This document shows, piece by piece, positions 42,984 through 52,397 of a stretch of DNA of 64,000 nt. Under the pieces are notes generated by a model. That model searched no databases. It worked only from the letters and a program-made list of their open reading frames with translations, and was not told the DNA's origin. Numbering within the stretch: position 1 is the first letter of the stretch; the number at the start of each line of letters is the position of its first letter. Location: contig JAKFVU010000013.1 of assembly GCA_021732025.1 (NCBI GenBank), positions 1-64,000 on the forward strand, written 5' to 3'. The position numbers were made by a program, and so were the translations under genes. The DNA comes from Candidatus Obscuribacterales bacterium (lineage in GTDB: Bacteria; Cyanobacteriota; Vampirovibrionia; Obscuribacterales; Obscuribacteraceae).

Positions 42984-45521
42984 ATGGACGCAATGAATAA
43001 CGCAGGACGCGTAATTCCTGTTTCCATTCAACTAAGCTCGAACTCGACCAGTGGCAAACAGAATCAACCGGCACCTACTCTGTTCGAAGATCCGATTTGC
43101 CACATGCTTGTAGAGCGTGAATCGGCTGCTGACTCGGTAGTTTTTCAAGGCAACACTTACTATTTCTGCAACATAAATTGCTCTGCTAAATTCTCGCGCT
43201 CGCCTGGCCGCTATATTGCTATTACCCACGAAAGCAATTCAGATCAAGTCAATTCAGATCAAGCCAATACAGATCAAGCCGTCAGTGATAACCATGATGC
43301 CAATGCGCAAGTGGCCAACACGCAAGTGGCCAACGCAGATACAGCTGCAGCGCCAGAATCAACAAAGCAAAATCAGTTCACTTGTCCAATGCATCCCGAG
43401 ATTATCACGACAAAGCCCGGTCCCTGCCCGCTTTGTGGCATGGCACTCGAAAGTCTTGATGCCAGCGAAACTGTCGAAGATGATAGTGAACTAGTTGATA
43501 TGACTAGGCGCTTCAAACTAGCTTTAGCCTTCACTGTTCCACTAATCGCCTTGAGTCTGCCTGAAATGCTTGGCCAGCCTGATCTTTTTAACCAAGCCAA
43601 GCTATTCGGATTGCAGTTAGCCAATCCGCAAACAATGAATTGGCTGCAATTTGCCCTTGCCACACCGGTAGTCTGGTTGGCCAAACCGTTCTTTGAACGT
43701 GCACTAGATTCTGTGAAAAACAAAAGCTGGAACATGTTCACCTTGATTGGAAGCGGAGTTGGAGTTTCATATCTCTACAGCGCCATCGCTACCATAGCAC
43801 CAAATATAATACCAACCACACTAAGCGCCGCCAGTCTACATTCAGGCATGACTTCCAGTTACACTTACTTCGAGCCAGCGGCCGTAATCATTACCTTGGC
43901 TTTACTTGGTCAAATATTAGAGCTTAAAGCACGAAAACAGACAGGGGCAGCAATTCGTGAGCTGGTAGCCCTCACCCCTCAAATTGCCCACTTTATCAAA
44001 ATAGACGATCGCGAAATTGATATCGCTGTTTCCAAACTAGAAAGAGGCGACAAACTACGAGTGCGGCCGGGCGAGAGCATCCCAACCGATGGAATAGTTA
44101 TCAGTGGCCAATCTACAGTTGATGAGGCTATGCTTACTGGCGAAGCATTGGCCGCCAGCAAGCAAAACGGCGACACCGTAATTGGTGGCACAATCAATCA
44201 GACCGGCACACTGACTATTAGAGCGACAAAAGTGGGCAAAGAGACAATTGTTGCTGGCATCATCAAACTTGTGGCCCAAGCACAAAGAAGCCGGGCGCCA
44301 GTACAGAAGCGGGTAGATCAAATCGCCAGCCTCTTTGTACCGATTGTCGTCGCTATCGCCTTTGCTACTTTCATTGGCTGGATGTTGCTAGGCCCACAAC
44401 CTTCCTTCACCTATGCCCTTCTAAACTCTGTGGCGGTGCTGATCATAGCCTGCCCCTGCGCTCTTGGTCTGGCCACACCCATGTCGATAACAGTGGCCAT
44501 CGGACGAGGCGCCAAAGCGGGAGTGCTGGTCAAAGATGCTCAATCGCTAGAAGAATTGCGCCAAGTTGATGTTTTAGTAGTCGACAAGACCGGCACACTG
44601 ACTGAAGGGAAGCCAAAAGTTACAGCGATAGAGCAAATCGGCAATCAGTCGCCCAGTGAGCCAGAGTTGCTGCACCTCTTGCAGTTAGCGGCTTCGGCCG
44701 AAGCCAGCAGTGAACATCCACTGGCCCGCGCCATTGTTGCAGCCGCCAGTGAGAACAATCTGGAACTCCTTCCCACTGAAGAGTTCCAAGCCATACCAGG
44801 GGTCGGCATCAAAGCTGTTGTTGCTGGCCAAAAAATTGTAATCGGACATTTCCGCTCAAGTTCTTCAAGCCAATGGCAAGAACGTGTCAACCATTACAGC
44901 GAGCAAGGCGCGACGGCGGTTTTGCTTGAAATTGATGGAGCAATGAGCGCCCTATTTGCAGTTAGTGATCCAATAAAAAGCAATGCCAAACAAGCCATTG
45001 TTGATCTGCAGAATCAGGGCGTGGTCGTACACATGCTCACGGGCGACAATCAAACAACTGCTGAGGCAGTGGCCGCAAAACTTGGTCTTAAAACCGTTGC
45101 TGCCCAAGTTACTCCCGCAGAGAAACACAGTTACGTGGCCAAATTAATAGAATCAGGAAAGAAAGTTGCCATGGCCGGCGACGGCATAAACGATGCTGCG
45201 GCACTCTCCCGAGCCAATGTCGGCATAGCCATGGGCAATGGCACCAGTGTAGCAATAGAGGCTGCAGGAATAGTTCTAGTCAAAGGCGACTTGCAAGGCA
45301 TTGTCAGAGCCATCAAGCTAAGCCGAGCTATGGCGAGCAATATCAACCAAAATCTCTTTCTCGCTTTTGGCTACAACGTCATGGCAGTGCCACTTGCCGC
45401 GGGCCTGCTCTATCCAATCTTTGGACTGCTGCTAAACCCAATGGTTGCGAGCATGGCTATGTCACTGAGTTCTGTCTCAGTTATTGCCAATGCTTTGCGG
45501 CTACGTCAAGCTAAGCTCTAG
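42984..45521 (+). CDS. Copper-type P1B ATPase with YHS and heavy-metal-binding N-terminus
   Basis: 845 residues, ATG at 42984 behind GGGGGGCCG. It lacks the usual HMA domain. Instead residues 34-78 form a YHS domain ([16 protein letters not shown]) and 132-155 a heavy-metal-binding module (FTCPMHPEI with CPLCGM). Between them is a short repeat linker of Ser/Asp/Gln. The pump has TGEA at 385-388, the membrane CPC at 490-492 and DKTGT at 534-538 (phosphorylated Asp), then [13 protein letters not shown] in this position is typical of Cu(I)/Ag(I) exporters (CopA/SilP-like). Stand-alone gene with no CueR-type regulator beside it. Confidence 0.92.
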   Translation: MDAMNNAGRVIPVSIQLSSNSTSGKQNQPAPTLFEDPICHMLVERESAADSVVFQGNTYYFCNINCSAKFSRSPGRYIAITHESNSDQVNSDQANTDQAVSDNHDANAQVANTQVANADTAAAPESTKQNQFTCPMHPEIITTKPGPCPLCGMALESLDASETVEDDSELVDMTRRFKLALAFTVPLIALSLPEMLGQPDLFNQAKLFGLQLANPQTMNWLQFALATPVVWLAKPFFERALDSVKNKSWNMFTLIGSGVGVSYLYSAIATIAPNIIPTTLSAASLHSGMTSSYTYFEPAAVIITLALLGQILELKARKQTGAAIRELVALTPQIAHFIKIDDREIDIAVSKLERGDKLRVRPGESIPTDGIVISGQSTVDEAMLTGEALAASKQNGDTVIGGTINQTGTLTIRATKVGKETIVAGIIKLVAQAQRSRAPVQKRVDQIASLFVPIVVAIAFATFIGWMLLGPQPSFTYALLNSVAVLIIACPCALGLATPMSITVAIGRGAKAGVLVKDAQSLEELRQVDVLVVDKTGTLTEGKPKVTAIEQIGNQSPSEPELLHLLQLAASAEASSEHPLARAIVAAASENNLELLPTEEFQAIPGVGIKAVVAGQKIVIGHFRSSSSSQWQERVNHYSEQGATAVLLEIDGAMSALFAVSDPIKSNAKQAIVDLQNQGVVVHMLTGDNQTTAEAVAAKLGLKTVAAQVTPAEKHSYVAKLIESGKKVAMAGDGINDAAALSRANVGIAMGNGTSVAIEAAGIVLVKGDLQGIVRAIKLSRAMASNINQNLFLAFGYNVMAVPLAAGLLYPIFGLLLNPMVASMAMSLSSVSVIANALRLRQAKL

Positions 45522-45522
45522 T

Positions 45523-46062
45523 CTAAACTACTGCTGTCGGCGTCAAGGCATTCATCATCTGAACACCAGTTGCGCCCAGCTCTTTCAGTCTTTCTTTGAC
45601 TTTGTCGCTGTTAAGTCCTTGCTCGTTGAAAGCGCTGCCTTCTGAGTAAACAAAGCGCGGAATGACTACACAGCGGAAGTCGAGCATTAAGGAGTTAGCG
45701 ATACTCATTACAGACATATAGCTTGAATGGCCACCAGCCGCGCAAACGAAGCCTACGATTTTGCCTTCCCAAGCCTTGCCAGTTAGCTCAATCAGGTTCT
45801 TCAAAGCAGCTGAGCAAGAGTAGTTATATACGGGGAAAGAAACAAGAATGCAGGAAGCTTCTTTCACTTTGGTCTGCACCTTAGCAACCAGTGGGTTTGC
45901 ATAACAAGCTCCAGCGTCGCACATTGGCAGGTCATAGTCGCGCAGGTCAAGAAACTCTTTGTCAGCATTTGCAGGCAATTGTGCAAAAACTTCGCTGGCC
46001 ATAATACGACTGCGGCTCGCTGGATTGAGGCTGGCGCTGATAACTAGAATTTTGTTTGACAT
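45523..46062 (-). CDS. NADPH-dependent FMN reductase
   Basis: The start is set at the ATG at 46062, with AAGGAG seven bases upstream, rather than the longer frame. About 179 residues of flavodoxin-like fold: ILVISASLNPASRSR, then VSFPVYNYSCSAALKNLIEL and VGFVCAAGGHSSYMS. The loops match NADPH-dependent FMN reductase/azoreductase-like proteins that bind FMN and reduce quinones, metals or flavins. Cytoplasmic. It is convergent with the P-type ATPase, one base apart, which may be chance or a metal-stress link. Confidence 0.85.
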   Translation of the reverse strand: MSNKILVISASLNPASRSRIMASEVFAQLPANADKEFLDLRDYDLPMCDAGACYANPLVAKVQTKVKEASCILVSFPVYNYSCSAALKNLIELTGKAWEGKIVGFVCAAGGHSSYMSVMSIANSLMLDFRCVVIPRFVYSEGSAFNEQGLNSDKVKERLKELGATGVQMMNALTPTAVV

Positions 46063-46123
46063 GAACTTCTCCTTGTAGCCGGACAATTATAGCGCTTATG
46101 GCCAATTGTCTCGAAACCAAGAA

Positions 46124-46789
46124 TTAGATCGTTACGCGCGGCAATTTACAGCTTTTAAAACGCTCATAGGGAATTTTGCCATTTAATAAAACACCACCGT
46201 ACGAAGTGCTGGCCGCACTCTTTGAGCCAGCGCAAATCGCTTCTTTCGAACGAATGAGAATAGAACCTCTCTGCGATACGAGAAATTCACCATAATAACT
46301 CTCGTCAATTTCGATCAAAAGACGATCACACTTTTCTTTGTTGTGAATAGTCTTGCCAATTAAACGAGCCTGTCCAAACGGCTCCAAGACCGGTGCTACA
46401 GAGGGAGCCTTGATAGACGATTTTATAATCGCGGCCGGGCCGTGCTGTCCAATTTTAGACAAGCCAATCTTGAAAGCGTCGTTGAACTTCGCCTCGGCAA
46501 GCTCTTCCACTTTTTTCTTTCCGCCACCGACAATACCACTGAGCTTTTCCAACCAAGTCAGACGACTATCGCAAAACCCCGCTGAATTGCCATCGCTAGC
46601 TGTTTCGTACCACTCACAACGAAAGAAATTAGGCTGCTCAAAGTATGTGTAAAAGCGAATAATTCTGGCCGCTTCGCCTGCCTCACCGACTTTGTCGCGC
46701 ATTCTGATCACACCAAAATCTTGGTATGTTTTCAGATTGGCGTAGCGCTCGCAAACGCCGATTATTATTTCGCGACCAGTTTTGGCCAT
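46124..46789 (-). CDS. Protein of unknown function
   Basis: 221 residues from ATG at 46789; a typical SD is not obvious but GGAGT lies upstream. No signal peptide. The N-terminal helix (REIIIGVCERYANLKTYQDFG) and the following strands (IRFYTYFEQPNFFRCEWYE) resemble lipoprotein-localisation or DUF1571-like folds with a hydrophobic cup, but the match is loose. It lies between the FMN reductase and the DNPH1-like gene on the same strand and might be cotranscribed with them. Confidence 0.55.
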   Translation of the reverse strand: MAKTGREIIIGVCERYANLKTYQDFGVIRMRDKVGEAGEAARIIRFYTYFEQPNFFRCEWYETASDGNSAGFCDSRLTWLEKLSGIVGGGKKKVEELAEAKFNDAFKIGLSKIGQHGPAAIIKSSIKAPSVAPVLEPFGQARLIGKTIHNKEKCDRLLIEIDESYYGEFLVSQRGSILIRSKEAICAGSKSAASTSYGGVLLNGKIPYERFKSCKLPRVTI

Positions 46790-46861
46790 GAAGACTCCAG
46801 CAATTCCTTACCCATAATACCAAGCGGCAAGGAATAGCCAATTTAATCTAACCTTTCGCAC

Positions 46862-47311
46862 CTAGCCGCTCGTTGATTGCGGTAGAGACAAGCTCTGGAA
46901 AAACTGCGCCAACAGCAGTGGCACCTCGCCAATTTCACTGTAACGATTCACCTGCACTAAGTTACAACCGGCAATCATGGCTGATAAGCGACGCTCTGGC
47001 AGTGCCCGATAAAGACATAAAACAGGAATTCTAGCCTGAGTCGCCAGACCAATCTCATAGCCCACGCCCAGGCTCGGATTTGTCACTTCAGCCACAACGC
47101 AATCTGAGGCCATCAGCCAAGCTACATCGCGGTCGTGAATGGCTTTGTCGCTCATGGTTTCACCTGTGGCTAGCAGGTTGGGGCTGCCAATTAATTCGGT
47201 CGAAATAGTGCCGTATTTTCTCAACTCATCAACGATTTGCTCATAGACAGGCTGATCGCCTCGTCCAGCCGTTATTGACCCGGCAAAATAGATCTTGAGA
47301 TTTTTATGCAT
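46862..47311 (-). CDS. Deoxynucleoside 5'-monophosphate N-glycosidase, DNPH1-like
   Basis: 149 residues. The 2-deoxyribosyltransferase fold begins IYFAGSITAGRGDQPVYEQIV. IHDRDVAWL, VVAEVTNPSLGVGYEIGLA and LSAMIAGC match vertebrate DNPH1 (Rcl) closely, including the catalytic Glu region. The family hydrolyses modified deoxynucleotides (such as 5-hydroxymethyl-dUMP) to base and deoxyribose phosphate, cleaning the nucleotide pool. ATG at 47311. A 36-bp palindrome lies just upstream at 47345. Confidence 0.85.
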   Translation of the reverse strand: MHKNLKIYFAGSITAGRGDQPVYEQIVDELRKYGTISTELIGSPNLLATGETMSDKAIHDRDVAWLMASDCVVAEVTNPSLGVGYEIGLATQARIPVLCLYRALPERRLSAMIAGCNLVQVNRYSEIGEVPLLLAQFFQSLSLPQSTSG

Positions 47312-47344
47312 ACGCTAATAGTCATTTCTGAAACCCATTAAGTC

Positions 47345-47380
47345 AAACAGAAATACTTGAGTACTCAAGTATTTCTGTTT
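47345..47380. promoter_or_regulatory. 36-bp perfect palindrome upstream of the DNPH1-like gene
   Basis: Exact symmetry, with AAACAGAAA and TTTCTGTTT arms and TACTTGAGTACTCAAGTA at the centre. It is 34 bases before the gene start. It could be an operator, or a terminator hairpin of 16 pairs with T-rich flanks for transcription in either direction. The arms match those of the 57-bp repeats. Confidence 0.6.
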
Positions 47381-47450
47381 TTGAGTGTAGTGCGCCTCTT
47401 GATCTGAGCAGACGAATAAATATCGTGGAGATCGAGAGCAAAAACCATTT

Positions 47451-47580
47451 TAAAGTGCAAAAAAAGCAGAAAAAGACCAAAAAAGTACCAAAAAGTGCGA
47501 AAAAAGGCCAAAAAAAATTGCGATATGGCTGTAAAGGCCCTTAAAAGTGCAAAAAAGACCAAAAAAGACCAAAAAAAAAG
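47451..47580. other. Phased A-tract region (likely curved DNA)
   Basis: Runs of five to nine A recur about every 10-11 bases: GTGCAAAAAAAGCAG, GACCAAAAAAG, GTACCAAAAAG and so on, in two clusters (about 47455-47518 and 47548-47578). A-tracts repeated once per helical turn bend DNA strongly. A Phe-rich minus-strand frame across it is a composition artefact. Confidence 0.7.
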
Positions 47581-47613
47581 TAAAGAGACAAAGCTGGAGA
47601 GAAAAAGTGCTGA

Positions 47614-47653
47614 GAAAAAAAGCAGGAAGAAGCTATTGCTAGCTTCTTCCTGC
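47614..47653 (-). terminator. Strong terminator of the large glycosidase-like gene
   Basis: Perfect 14-bp stem (GCAGGAAGAAGCTA with TAGCTTCTTCCTGC) and a 4-base loop at 47622-47653, followed on the minus strand by seven or eight T. It lies 33 bases past the gene's stop. Confidence 0.9.
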
Positions 47654-47685
47654 CCAAAGGGTGAATGATTTGAGACTATTTTGAA

Positions 47686-50600
47686 TTAGACGCCGTTGAC
47701 CACAATTCGCGCTGGCAGAGTCTTGATGCTCACCATGCCGTCTTGTACATCTGCGGGCTGTCCATTGACTGTGACACTGGCTGCGGAACTGGACGTGACA
47801 CTGCCACTGCCATTGCCGACCTTAGAGGTGTCATTTCGCACACCTACCGCCAAATACATGGGGCAAGTAACCGTCCCTTCCACTTGGTAGACCACCTGAT
47901 AAGCCCCCTGATTGCCCATTGTTTGGACAACACTTTCTCGACGGGCAGTCAAAGACAGCCGGCCGAAATAGGTGGGCAAGTTGGTGATCGAAACGCCCTT
48001 GTCCAGCCAATCAGGCTTGATACCTGCGGCCAGAACAAGTGTGTTCTCACGCTCGTAGACAAAGAGATTGCGCACACTGCGCAGAAAATCTGAACCGACC
48101 CAACCGTGAGGAGCGTCGCCGATGAAGCGCGGGGTCAGAGGGTCGCGGTAAATCACCTCGGCCCAATGGTTCCAATGCCGCGGGCGACGATGACCCATGA
48201 AGTAGTCGATGGCAGCGTGTGCCTTTTCCACCTCTCCCAAGCGCACGAAGGTGCCGACCGAACGCCACTCGTAGGGCGTATAGGCATCCCATTCGATGAC
48301 ATCGTCACGCCGCTCCTGAAAGAACTTCCAGTAGCGGGCAAAGGTCTGCTCCACCTCTTGCGGCAAGGCCGAAAAGACTTCGCAGGGGTCGAGGCCAATG
48401 GTGGTCGAGGTCGGGTCCAAATCACCGAGATCGGCTGCCCCAGGAATGTAATCGATGCCATGTACGCGCATCGAGTTCTTCACCGAGGCAAGCAAGTCAC
48501 GGCGAAAGCCATCGCGGATGGTGCCAAGCTTTTCTGCCTGGTCAGTCTCTGCGAGCGCGAGCGCGGCCGACACTGCATCATCCAGCCCCTTCATAGCGAA
48601 GAGGTTATCCCAGTTTGAATGGGCCGGATGCGCCGAATAGCCTTCGTGGCTGATCGACGGGGGCAGAATACCGTGAAGGTGCGAGATACTCTCGGCATCG
48701 CCAGAAGCACCAGCAATCAGAGACCGAGACTTGAGCGCGCTCAAATTCTGCTGACGCAACACCTCGATGTATTCCACAGCCTTGAGAATGCGCGGAAAAA
48801 TATCAGCCAAGAACGCCTTGTCGCCGGTGTAGCGGTAGTATTCCATGACCAGATAAATGAACTCACCGTGGCTATCGTGCTCGGGTGTGGGGTCCGAGCC
48901 GCGCTTATCCACACAGCAAGGCACTTTGCCGCTGGGGTACTGATAGGGCGCAAACCAGTTGATGAACTCGCGCACTTCAGAGACGAATCCATGCTGCAAC
49001 AAGGCTGCTGAGGTGAGCGAACCGTCGCGAATCCAGGTGCGGCGGTAGCAGCGTGACCCAGGCTGGATGGCCGGTCCATCTCGATTGACGAGAATGTAGG
49101 CGAGCTGACTCTTGATCGTGTCGTTCAGCTCAGGCGCTGCCGGAATGCTGACTCCGACATTGTCGAGCTTGCCATGCCATTCGCGCTTGGCCGCAGCCAA
49201 TGCATCATCGACTTCTTGCAAGGTCGAGTAGCGCGAGTAGGGCACCGAAATGTCGAACGTTACTTCGGAATGTGCATCCAGCTCGTAGGCGTACATCAGA
49301 GCGGCAGAGCCGAATCCACGCGTATCTGCCAGACCACCGTACTCAGGCAAGAGCCCGTAGTTGAGGTGTTCGACGATGTCTCCGGTAGCAAGGGTGGTGG
49401 CACCAAAGGCATCGGCCCGGCTGAGCGTGCGCACCTTGAGGCTGTCGCCTACATACACGGTGTCACCGGCATGGGAGAAAGTGTGGATAGGCGTGTGACC
49501 ACCAGGGGTGTTGAGGAACTGCCATGGTGGGTTGACCTGGAACTGGCGGATAGCCAGAAACAGCTTGCCCGTTTGCTTAACGCCGGTGCGGTTGATGACT
49601 TTGTAGCGCGCGTAGAGAGTGGCGTCGTCTCTGGGTCCGACGGCGAACGCCTTGACCTCGAGAGCGACCTTATCGTGCACGCGTTTGACCACCGCAATCG
49701 GCAGATAGCCGTCTTCTAGGCGCTGTTCGTGACGGCCATGCTTCCAGGTGAGAAGCTCATTGCCGTCGTGAATGAAGGGCTCGATTGAGGCAGTCTGGCG
49801 ACCGAGCTCAAGCAGGCCTTCTTCGTTGATGATTGCTTCCTGCCGCCCACCGCTGACGCCGACAACAGTCCAGAAAGACTGCTCGTTGTCGAAGTAGCGA
49901 GGGAAGAATCCGGCGGGATGGTCGCGGGCAATGCGGCGCCAGAATTCGTTGGCGTTGGGCGCATAGTCGAGACCCATGAACCTCACAGAGCGAACACTGT
50001 AGCCTTTGCCGCTGCTCGATTTACGCAAGACTATGCGTAAAGCTTTGATGTCGCGGTCAGGAAGACGCAAGTACTGCCGACCACCACTGGCACCAATGAT
50101 GGTGTCGATGTTCTGCCAGGCGCCGCGCTCTCCCTTGATTTGCACTTGGTAGTTGCGCGCAAAGTTGTCGCCCCAATCGATCAGCACGGCGCTGAATTCG
50201 CGCTGCTGAGGAAAAGTGAAAACCAGACTCTGACGCTCACTGAGGCCGCTCTGCCAGAGCGTGTAGTCGTCGCCATCGAGAACGTTGGTGGCGTCTTTTC
50301 TTGTCGAGCTGGCCCAAACACTTGGAGCGCTCAGCGCTTGCGACTGACTAGGACGCTCTTCGAAAGCGAGGTCGCTGAAGTAGATGGTGCCCTTGCCACC
50401 GGCGCTGGCGGTGAGGGTGAGGTCGATAAACGACACTTCAGCCATTGCTTCTTTGTTCGGACCCCAGGCATAAGAGAAATGCCGAGCCTTGTTGACGAGC
50501 ACCTGCTTGGCGCCACTGAATGCGAAGTTGGGACGATGCACCCACCAGACATTGTCGGTAGATTTGTCGAGCAGCTTGATTTCGAGCGTATTGATGGGGC

Positions 50601-50796
50601 TCTGACCGGCAACAGCAAACTGAAAGACATAGTTGTCTGGCAGCTTGATGGCCACAGGTACACGCACGATGGCATGCCCCGCACCGTTGAATTCAAAATC
50701 GAGGCGCACAGCCCCGGGTCTGTGTTGGCTGAGCGTGGCTTTGACGCCATCACTCAGAACAAGTTTGCAAGAATCTGTATTGAGTTGAATTTGCAT
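47686..50796 (-). CDS. Large six-hairpin glycosidase-like protein with F5/8C domain
   Basis: 1036 residues, ATG at 50796 with GGAG six bases upstream. No signal peptide. Residues about 1-155 form a jelly-roll carbohydrate-binding-like part. Residues 160-275 match a discoidin/F5-8C domain (ATNVLDGDDYTLWQSG, then VLIDWGDNFARNYQVQIK). Then a beta-sandwich (about 285-560) and an (alpha/alpha)6 barrel (570-960) with RRTWIRDGSLTSAALL, reminiscent of the WxRD site of GH15/GH63-type inverting glycosidases. A beta-rich tail ends it. It follows the GH1 gene on the same strand and probably trims an oligosaccharide in the cytoplasm. The GH family is not certain. Confidence 0.7.
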   Translation of the reverse strand: MQIQLNTDSCKLVLSDGVKATLSQHRPGAVRLDFEFNGAGHAIVRVPVAIKLPDNYVFQFAVAGQSPINTLEIKLLDKSTDNVWWVHRPNFAFSGAKQVLVNKARHFSYAWGPNKEAMAEVSFIDLTLTASAGGKGTIYFSDLAFEERPSQSQALSAPSVWASSTRKDATNVLDGDDYTLWQSGLSERQSLVFTFPQQREFSAVLIDWGDNFARNYQVQIKGERGAWQNIDTIIGASGGRQYLRLPDRDIKALRIVLRKSSSGKGYSVRSVRFMGLDYAPNANEFWRRIARDHPAGFFPRYFDNEQSFWTVVGVSGGRQEAIINEEGLLELGRQTASIEPFIHDGNELLTWKHGRHEQRLEDGYLPIAVVKRVHDKVALEVKAFAVGPRDDATLYARYKVINRTGVKQTGKLFLAIRQFQVNPPWQFLNTPGGHTPIHTFSHAGDTVYVGDSLKVRTLSRADAFGATTLATGDIVEHLNYGLLPEYGGLADTRGFGSAALMYAYELDAHSEVTFDISVPYSRYSTLQEVDDALAAAKREWHGKLDNVGVSIPAAPELNDTIKSQLAYILVNRDGPAIQPGSRCYRRTWIRDGSLTSAALLQHGFVSEVREFINWFAPYQYPSGKVPCCVDKRGSDPTPEHDSHGEFIYLVMEYYRYTGDKAFLADIFPRILKAVEYIEVLRQQNLSALKSRSLIAGASGDAESISHLHGILPPSISHEGYSAHPAHSNWDNLFAMKGLDDAVSAALALAETDQAEKLGTIRDGFRRDLLASVKNSMRVHGIDYIPGAADLGDLDPTSTTIGLDPCEVFSALPQEVEQTFARYWKFFQERRDDVIEWDAYTPYEWRSVGTFVRLGEVEKAHAAIDYFMGHRRPRHWNHWAEVIYRDPLTPRFIGDAPHGWVGSDFLRSVRNLFVYERENTLVLAAGIKPDWLDKGVSITNLPTYFGRLSLTARRESVVQTMGNQGAYQVVYQVEGTVTCPMYLAVGVRNDTSKVGNGSGSVTSSSAASVTVNGQPADVQDGMVSIKTLPARIVVNGV

Positions 50797-50812
50797 TGTG
50801 GGCTCCGGTTTG

Positions 50813-50859
50813 CACCACCAACTCGCCCTAGCTCTGAAGGCTAGTAGCGGTTGGTGGTG
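50813..50859 (-). promoter_or_regulatory. Intercistronic hairpin between GH1 and the large glycosidase gene
   Basis: CACCACCAAC pairs with GTTGGTGGTG (ten pairs), and inside it CTAGC with GCTAG. It stands 17 bases before the start of the downstream gene, with no T run, so it is more likely an mRNA processing or stability element than a terminator. Confidence 0.5.
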
Positions 50860-50927
50860 TTAAGCCTTGATTGTGTTGATTGCACCAGCAAAACTGCTTG
50901 CCGATGGATACAATCTTCACTCGACTA

Positions 50928-52361
50928 TTAGCGGCGATTCGCCTTGATCATGGCCCGATACCAAAGACCGCTGTCTTTGATGGTACGCACGAGAGTCTGA
51001 CGGTCCACGTGGACCATACCAAAGGTCTTGGAAAAGCCAAGCGACCATTCCAAGTTGTCCATCAAGCTCCAGGCAAAGTAGCCACGCATGTCGACACCGC
51101 CGGCGATGGCAAGCTCGATAGCGCTCAGGTGCTCGTGAATGTAGAGCATGCGACGGTTGTCGTGCACGCCGGTAGCCGTATGGGTGTCGGCCAGAGCAGC
51201 ACCGTTTTCGGTGATGTAGATGGGCGGCAGCTTGTACTCTTTGTTCATGGCAAGCAGCATGCGCGTCAGAGCCGCCGGGCAGATTTCCCACCCCATCAGC
51301 GTTTCTTCAGCAGCAGGCACCTTGATCACACGACCACGAGAGTTGACCACCAGGCGCAGGTACCAGTTGATGCCGAGGTAGTCGATGGGCTGAGCGATCA
51401 GCGCCATGTCTTCGGCTGTGATAGAAACGCCCTGTTCAGCGGCTTCCTCCAACACGGTGTCAGAGTATTTGCCCTTGAGAATGCCATCGAGGTAGATGGC
51501 ATAGTTGCGCTGCCACATCTTGCGAGCCACTTTGGTAGCGGCTTTGGTGGCAGGTTCGACCGGCACCAGATTGACGACGATGCCGACATCGAGTGCACTG
51601 TTGATAGAGCGGATGCGCTTGGTGGCCAGACCATGAGCAACCATGAGCGTATGCGCCACGGTGACGCGCAACTTGGGGTTGCTCAGGCCAGGGGCGAGAC
51701 CATCACCGATGTAGCCGGCGACGATCACTTCTGGCTCGTTGAAGGTGCACCACTTCTTGACGCGGTCGCCGAGACGACGCACGACCACTTCGGCGAAATC
51801 AGCGAAGTGTTCGGCCACAGCTCGGCTGGTCCAACCGCCGATGGCTTCCATGGCACGTGGCAGGTCCCAATGATAGAGCGTCAGGTAGGGCTCGATGCCC
51901 TGAGCCAGAAGCTCGTCGACGAGATCCGAGTAGAACTGCAAGCCCTGCTCGTTGATTTCACCAACGCCATTGGGGATGATGCGCGGCCAGGAGACCGAGA
52001 AGCGATAGACCTTGTGGCCCATGCGCTTGATCATGGCCACGTCTTCTTTCATGCGATTGTAGTGATCGCAGGCCACCGCACCGTTGTCGAGCAACGGACG
52101 GGCGGTGAAGTAGTCTTCCCAGATGGATGGGCCGCGGCCGTACTGGGCCTGGTCGGTGGCACCTTCAATCTGGTAGGCCGAGGTGGAAGCCCCAAAGACG
52201 AAGCCCTTGGGGAGGTTGTAACGGCGCACTGGCACAGGGCTCTGAGCGGCGTTGAATTTGGGGAAGACATAGCCCATGTGGGTGCCCTTTGAAGATGCTG
52301 CTGCAACCTGCGTGGCCGCTGATGCGCCAGAAGCAGTGCCTGTATGTTTGCTGTTGGACAT
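50928..52361 (-). CDS. GH1 beta-glucosidase
   Basis: 477 residues. A 45-residue Ala/Ser/Thr-rich N-terminus precedes the barrel (LPKGFVFGASTSAYQIEG). Acid/base Glu in CTFNEPEVI (about 195-203) and nucleophile Glu in YITENGAA (about 380) are the two GH1 signatures; FSVSWPRIIPNG and YFAWSLMDNLEWS are also present. It hydrolyses terminal beta-glucosyl residues with retention. No clear signal peptide, so cytoplasmic. It is the middle gene of a three-enzyme carbohydrate unit and a strong hairpin follows it. Codons are G+C-rich, unlike genes upstream of 47 kb. Confidence 0.95.
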   Translation of the reverse strand: MSNSKHTGTASGASAATQVAAASSKGTHMGYVFPKFNAAQSPVPVRRYNLPKGFVFGASTSAYQIEGATDQAQYGRGPSIWEDYFTARPLLDNGAVACDHYNRMKEDVAMIKRMGHKVYRFSVSWPRIIPNGVGEINEQGLQFYSDLVDELLAQGIEPYLTLYHWDLPRAMEAIGGWTSRAVAEHFADFAEVVVRRLGDRVKKWCTFNEPEVIVAGYIGDGLAPGLSNPKLRVTVAHTLMVAHGLATKRIRSINSALDVGIVVNLVPVEPATKAATKVARKMWQRNYAIYLDGILKGKYSDTVLEEAAEQGVSITAEDMALIAQPIDYLGINWYLRLVVNSRGRVIKVPAAEETLMGWEICPAALTRMLLAMNKEYKLPPIYITENGAALADTHTATGVHDNRRMLYIHEHLSAIELAIAGGVDMRGYFAWSLMDNLEWSLGFSKTFGMVHVDRQTLVRTIKDSGLWYRAMIKANRR

Positions 52362-52397
52362 GATTTTACCTCGTTAGGTGGTTAGTAAATCTGGTTG

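Noticed and set aside
47365-47562. Phe-rich 65-codon minus-strand ORF
   Set aside because: It is the translation of phased A-tracts and has no ribosome site.
50880-52292. 470-codon plus-strand open frame opposite the GH1 gene
   Set aside because: Same reason; His/Asp/Gly-rich antisense composition without any motif.
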